DNA from: Hyphomicrobiales bacterium
GTDB taxonomy: Bacteria; Pseudomonadota; Alphaproteobacteria; Rhizobiales; Kaistiaceae
Assembly: GCA_017305635.1 (NCBI GenBank)
Contig: JAFKKF010000013.1
Coordinates: 1-64,000 of the forward strand
Length of the DNA stretch: 64,000 bases
Direction: 5' to 3'
Shown: piece after piece, positions 63,792-64,000 of the stretch
How positions within the stretch are numbered: the first letter of the stretch is position 1
Layout of the letters: each line of letters starts with the position of its first letter
Notes under the pieces: generated by a model
What the model was told of the DNA's origin: nothing
The model's input: only the letters and a program-made list of their open reading frames with translations
Database searches by the model: none
Made by a program: the position numbers and the translations under genes

Positions 63792-64000
63792 CCCCCCATG
63801 CCGGCGCCGCTCCCGCGGCGCGTCCGCCCCGTCGCGCCGCCGTCGGCATGCCGCCGGAATCGCGTGTCCCCATGCCCGCGCAGAACCTCCAGGATGCGGG
63901 CAAGCCCCGCGCTTTCCTGAATCCGGAACGTTCGCGCTCGCCGCGCTGGCGCCGCGTGGCGGTGCTCGGCGGCACGGCAGCGATCACGGCCGCCGCGGTC
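63788..64000 (+). CDS. opgH: Glucan biosynthesis glucosyltransferase H, N-terminal part
   Basis: The first 71 codons of a gene cut by the window edge. It overlaps the opgG stop (ATGA). The cytosolic N-terminus contains VGMPPESRVPMPAQNL, FLNPERSRSPRWRRV and the start of the first membrane helix (AVLGGTAAITAAAV), matching the OpgH N-terminal region. OpgH polymerises the beta-glucan backbone at the inner membrane. An in-frame ATG nine bases earlier (63779) is an alternative start. Confidence 0.85.
   Translation, partial: MTPHAGAAPAARPPRRAAVGMPPESRVPMPAQNLQDAGKPRAFLNPERSRSPRWRRVAVLGGTAAITAAAV

Overview
The window is GC-rich, densely coded DNA from an alphaproteobacterium, most likely a member of the Hyphomicrobiales (Rhizobiales). 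The evidence is a MucR/Ros zinc-finger regulator, a Rhizobium etli-type asparaginase, a TIGR03808-type Tat-exported repeat protein, split methylmalonyl-CoA mutase, periplasmic glucan genes (opgGH), and many short palindromic intergenic repeats of the kind common in this order. The genus cannot be fixed from the sequence. It reads as chromosome: no replication or conjugation genes, no rRNA, and no tRNA that I could recognise. An IS1595-type transposase gene lies at the left edge.

Layout. 0-2.4 kb: small ORFs, IS1595-type transposase, mucR. 2.8-10.3 kb: oligopeptidase B, a repeat cluster, Fe-type superoxide dismutase, a HerA-like ATPase, cytochrome c', an M20 peptidase. 10.3-15.4 kb: methylmalonyl-CoA mutase small and large subunits, separated by an exported protein and a compact GIY-YIG nuclease element bounded by perfect 38-bp inverted repeats. 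15.5-21.2 kb: TIGR03808 protein, asparaginase, aminotransferase and a large exported haem-motif protein. 21.3-23.4 kb: a fasciclin protein beside an RskA-type anti-sigma factor and an ECF sigma factor. 23.5-27.1 kb: a sugar ABC transporter. 27.9-34.0 kb: an RND efflux pump followed by a sigma factor, a one-TM protein and a periplasmic metal-sensor-like protein. 34.1-39.8 kb: a 2-oxoacid:ferredoxin oxidoreductase set (FAD/Fe-S subunit, KorA, KorB), interrupted by a RelE/ParE toxin-antitoxin pair whose toxin gene carries an in-frame internal duplication. 39.9-45.6 kb: the four ADP-heptose synthesis enzymes plus heptosyltransferases I and II. 45.6-47.2 kb: a HigBA module and an aldo/keto reductase. 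47.2-58.3 kb: a catabolic cluster with inositol-type enzymes (IolE, IolD), an SDR, two Gfo/Idh/MocA dehydrogenases, a FadR-type regulator, an enolase-like protein with altered active-site residues, an APH-fold kinase and a mutarotase-like protein. 58.4-64 kb: a GT-C membrane protein, a GMC oxidoreductase with a 77-residue Tat-signal partner, and opgG with the start of opgH.

How the genes fit together. The heptose block encodes sedoheptulose-7-phosphate to ADP-heptose conversion and transfer of the first two heptoses to the LPS inner core. The opgGH pair makes periplasmic glucans. The Kor set would exchange electrons between a 2-oxoacid, ferredoxin and probably NAD(P)H. The inositol-like block lacks iolA, iolB and iolC within the window, so its substrate is open.

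Most notable observations: the 385-bp GIY-YIG element with perfect inverted repeats, together with a gene-less inverted pair of the same repeat at 54.6 kb; the duplicated toxin gene inside the kor locus; the CnrYXH-like regulatory trio attached to an HAE1-type rather than metal-type RND pump; the SigK/RskA/fasciclin-like arrangement; and the enolase-like protein that lacks the conserved active-site histidine.
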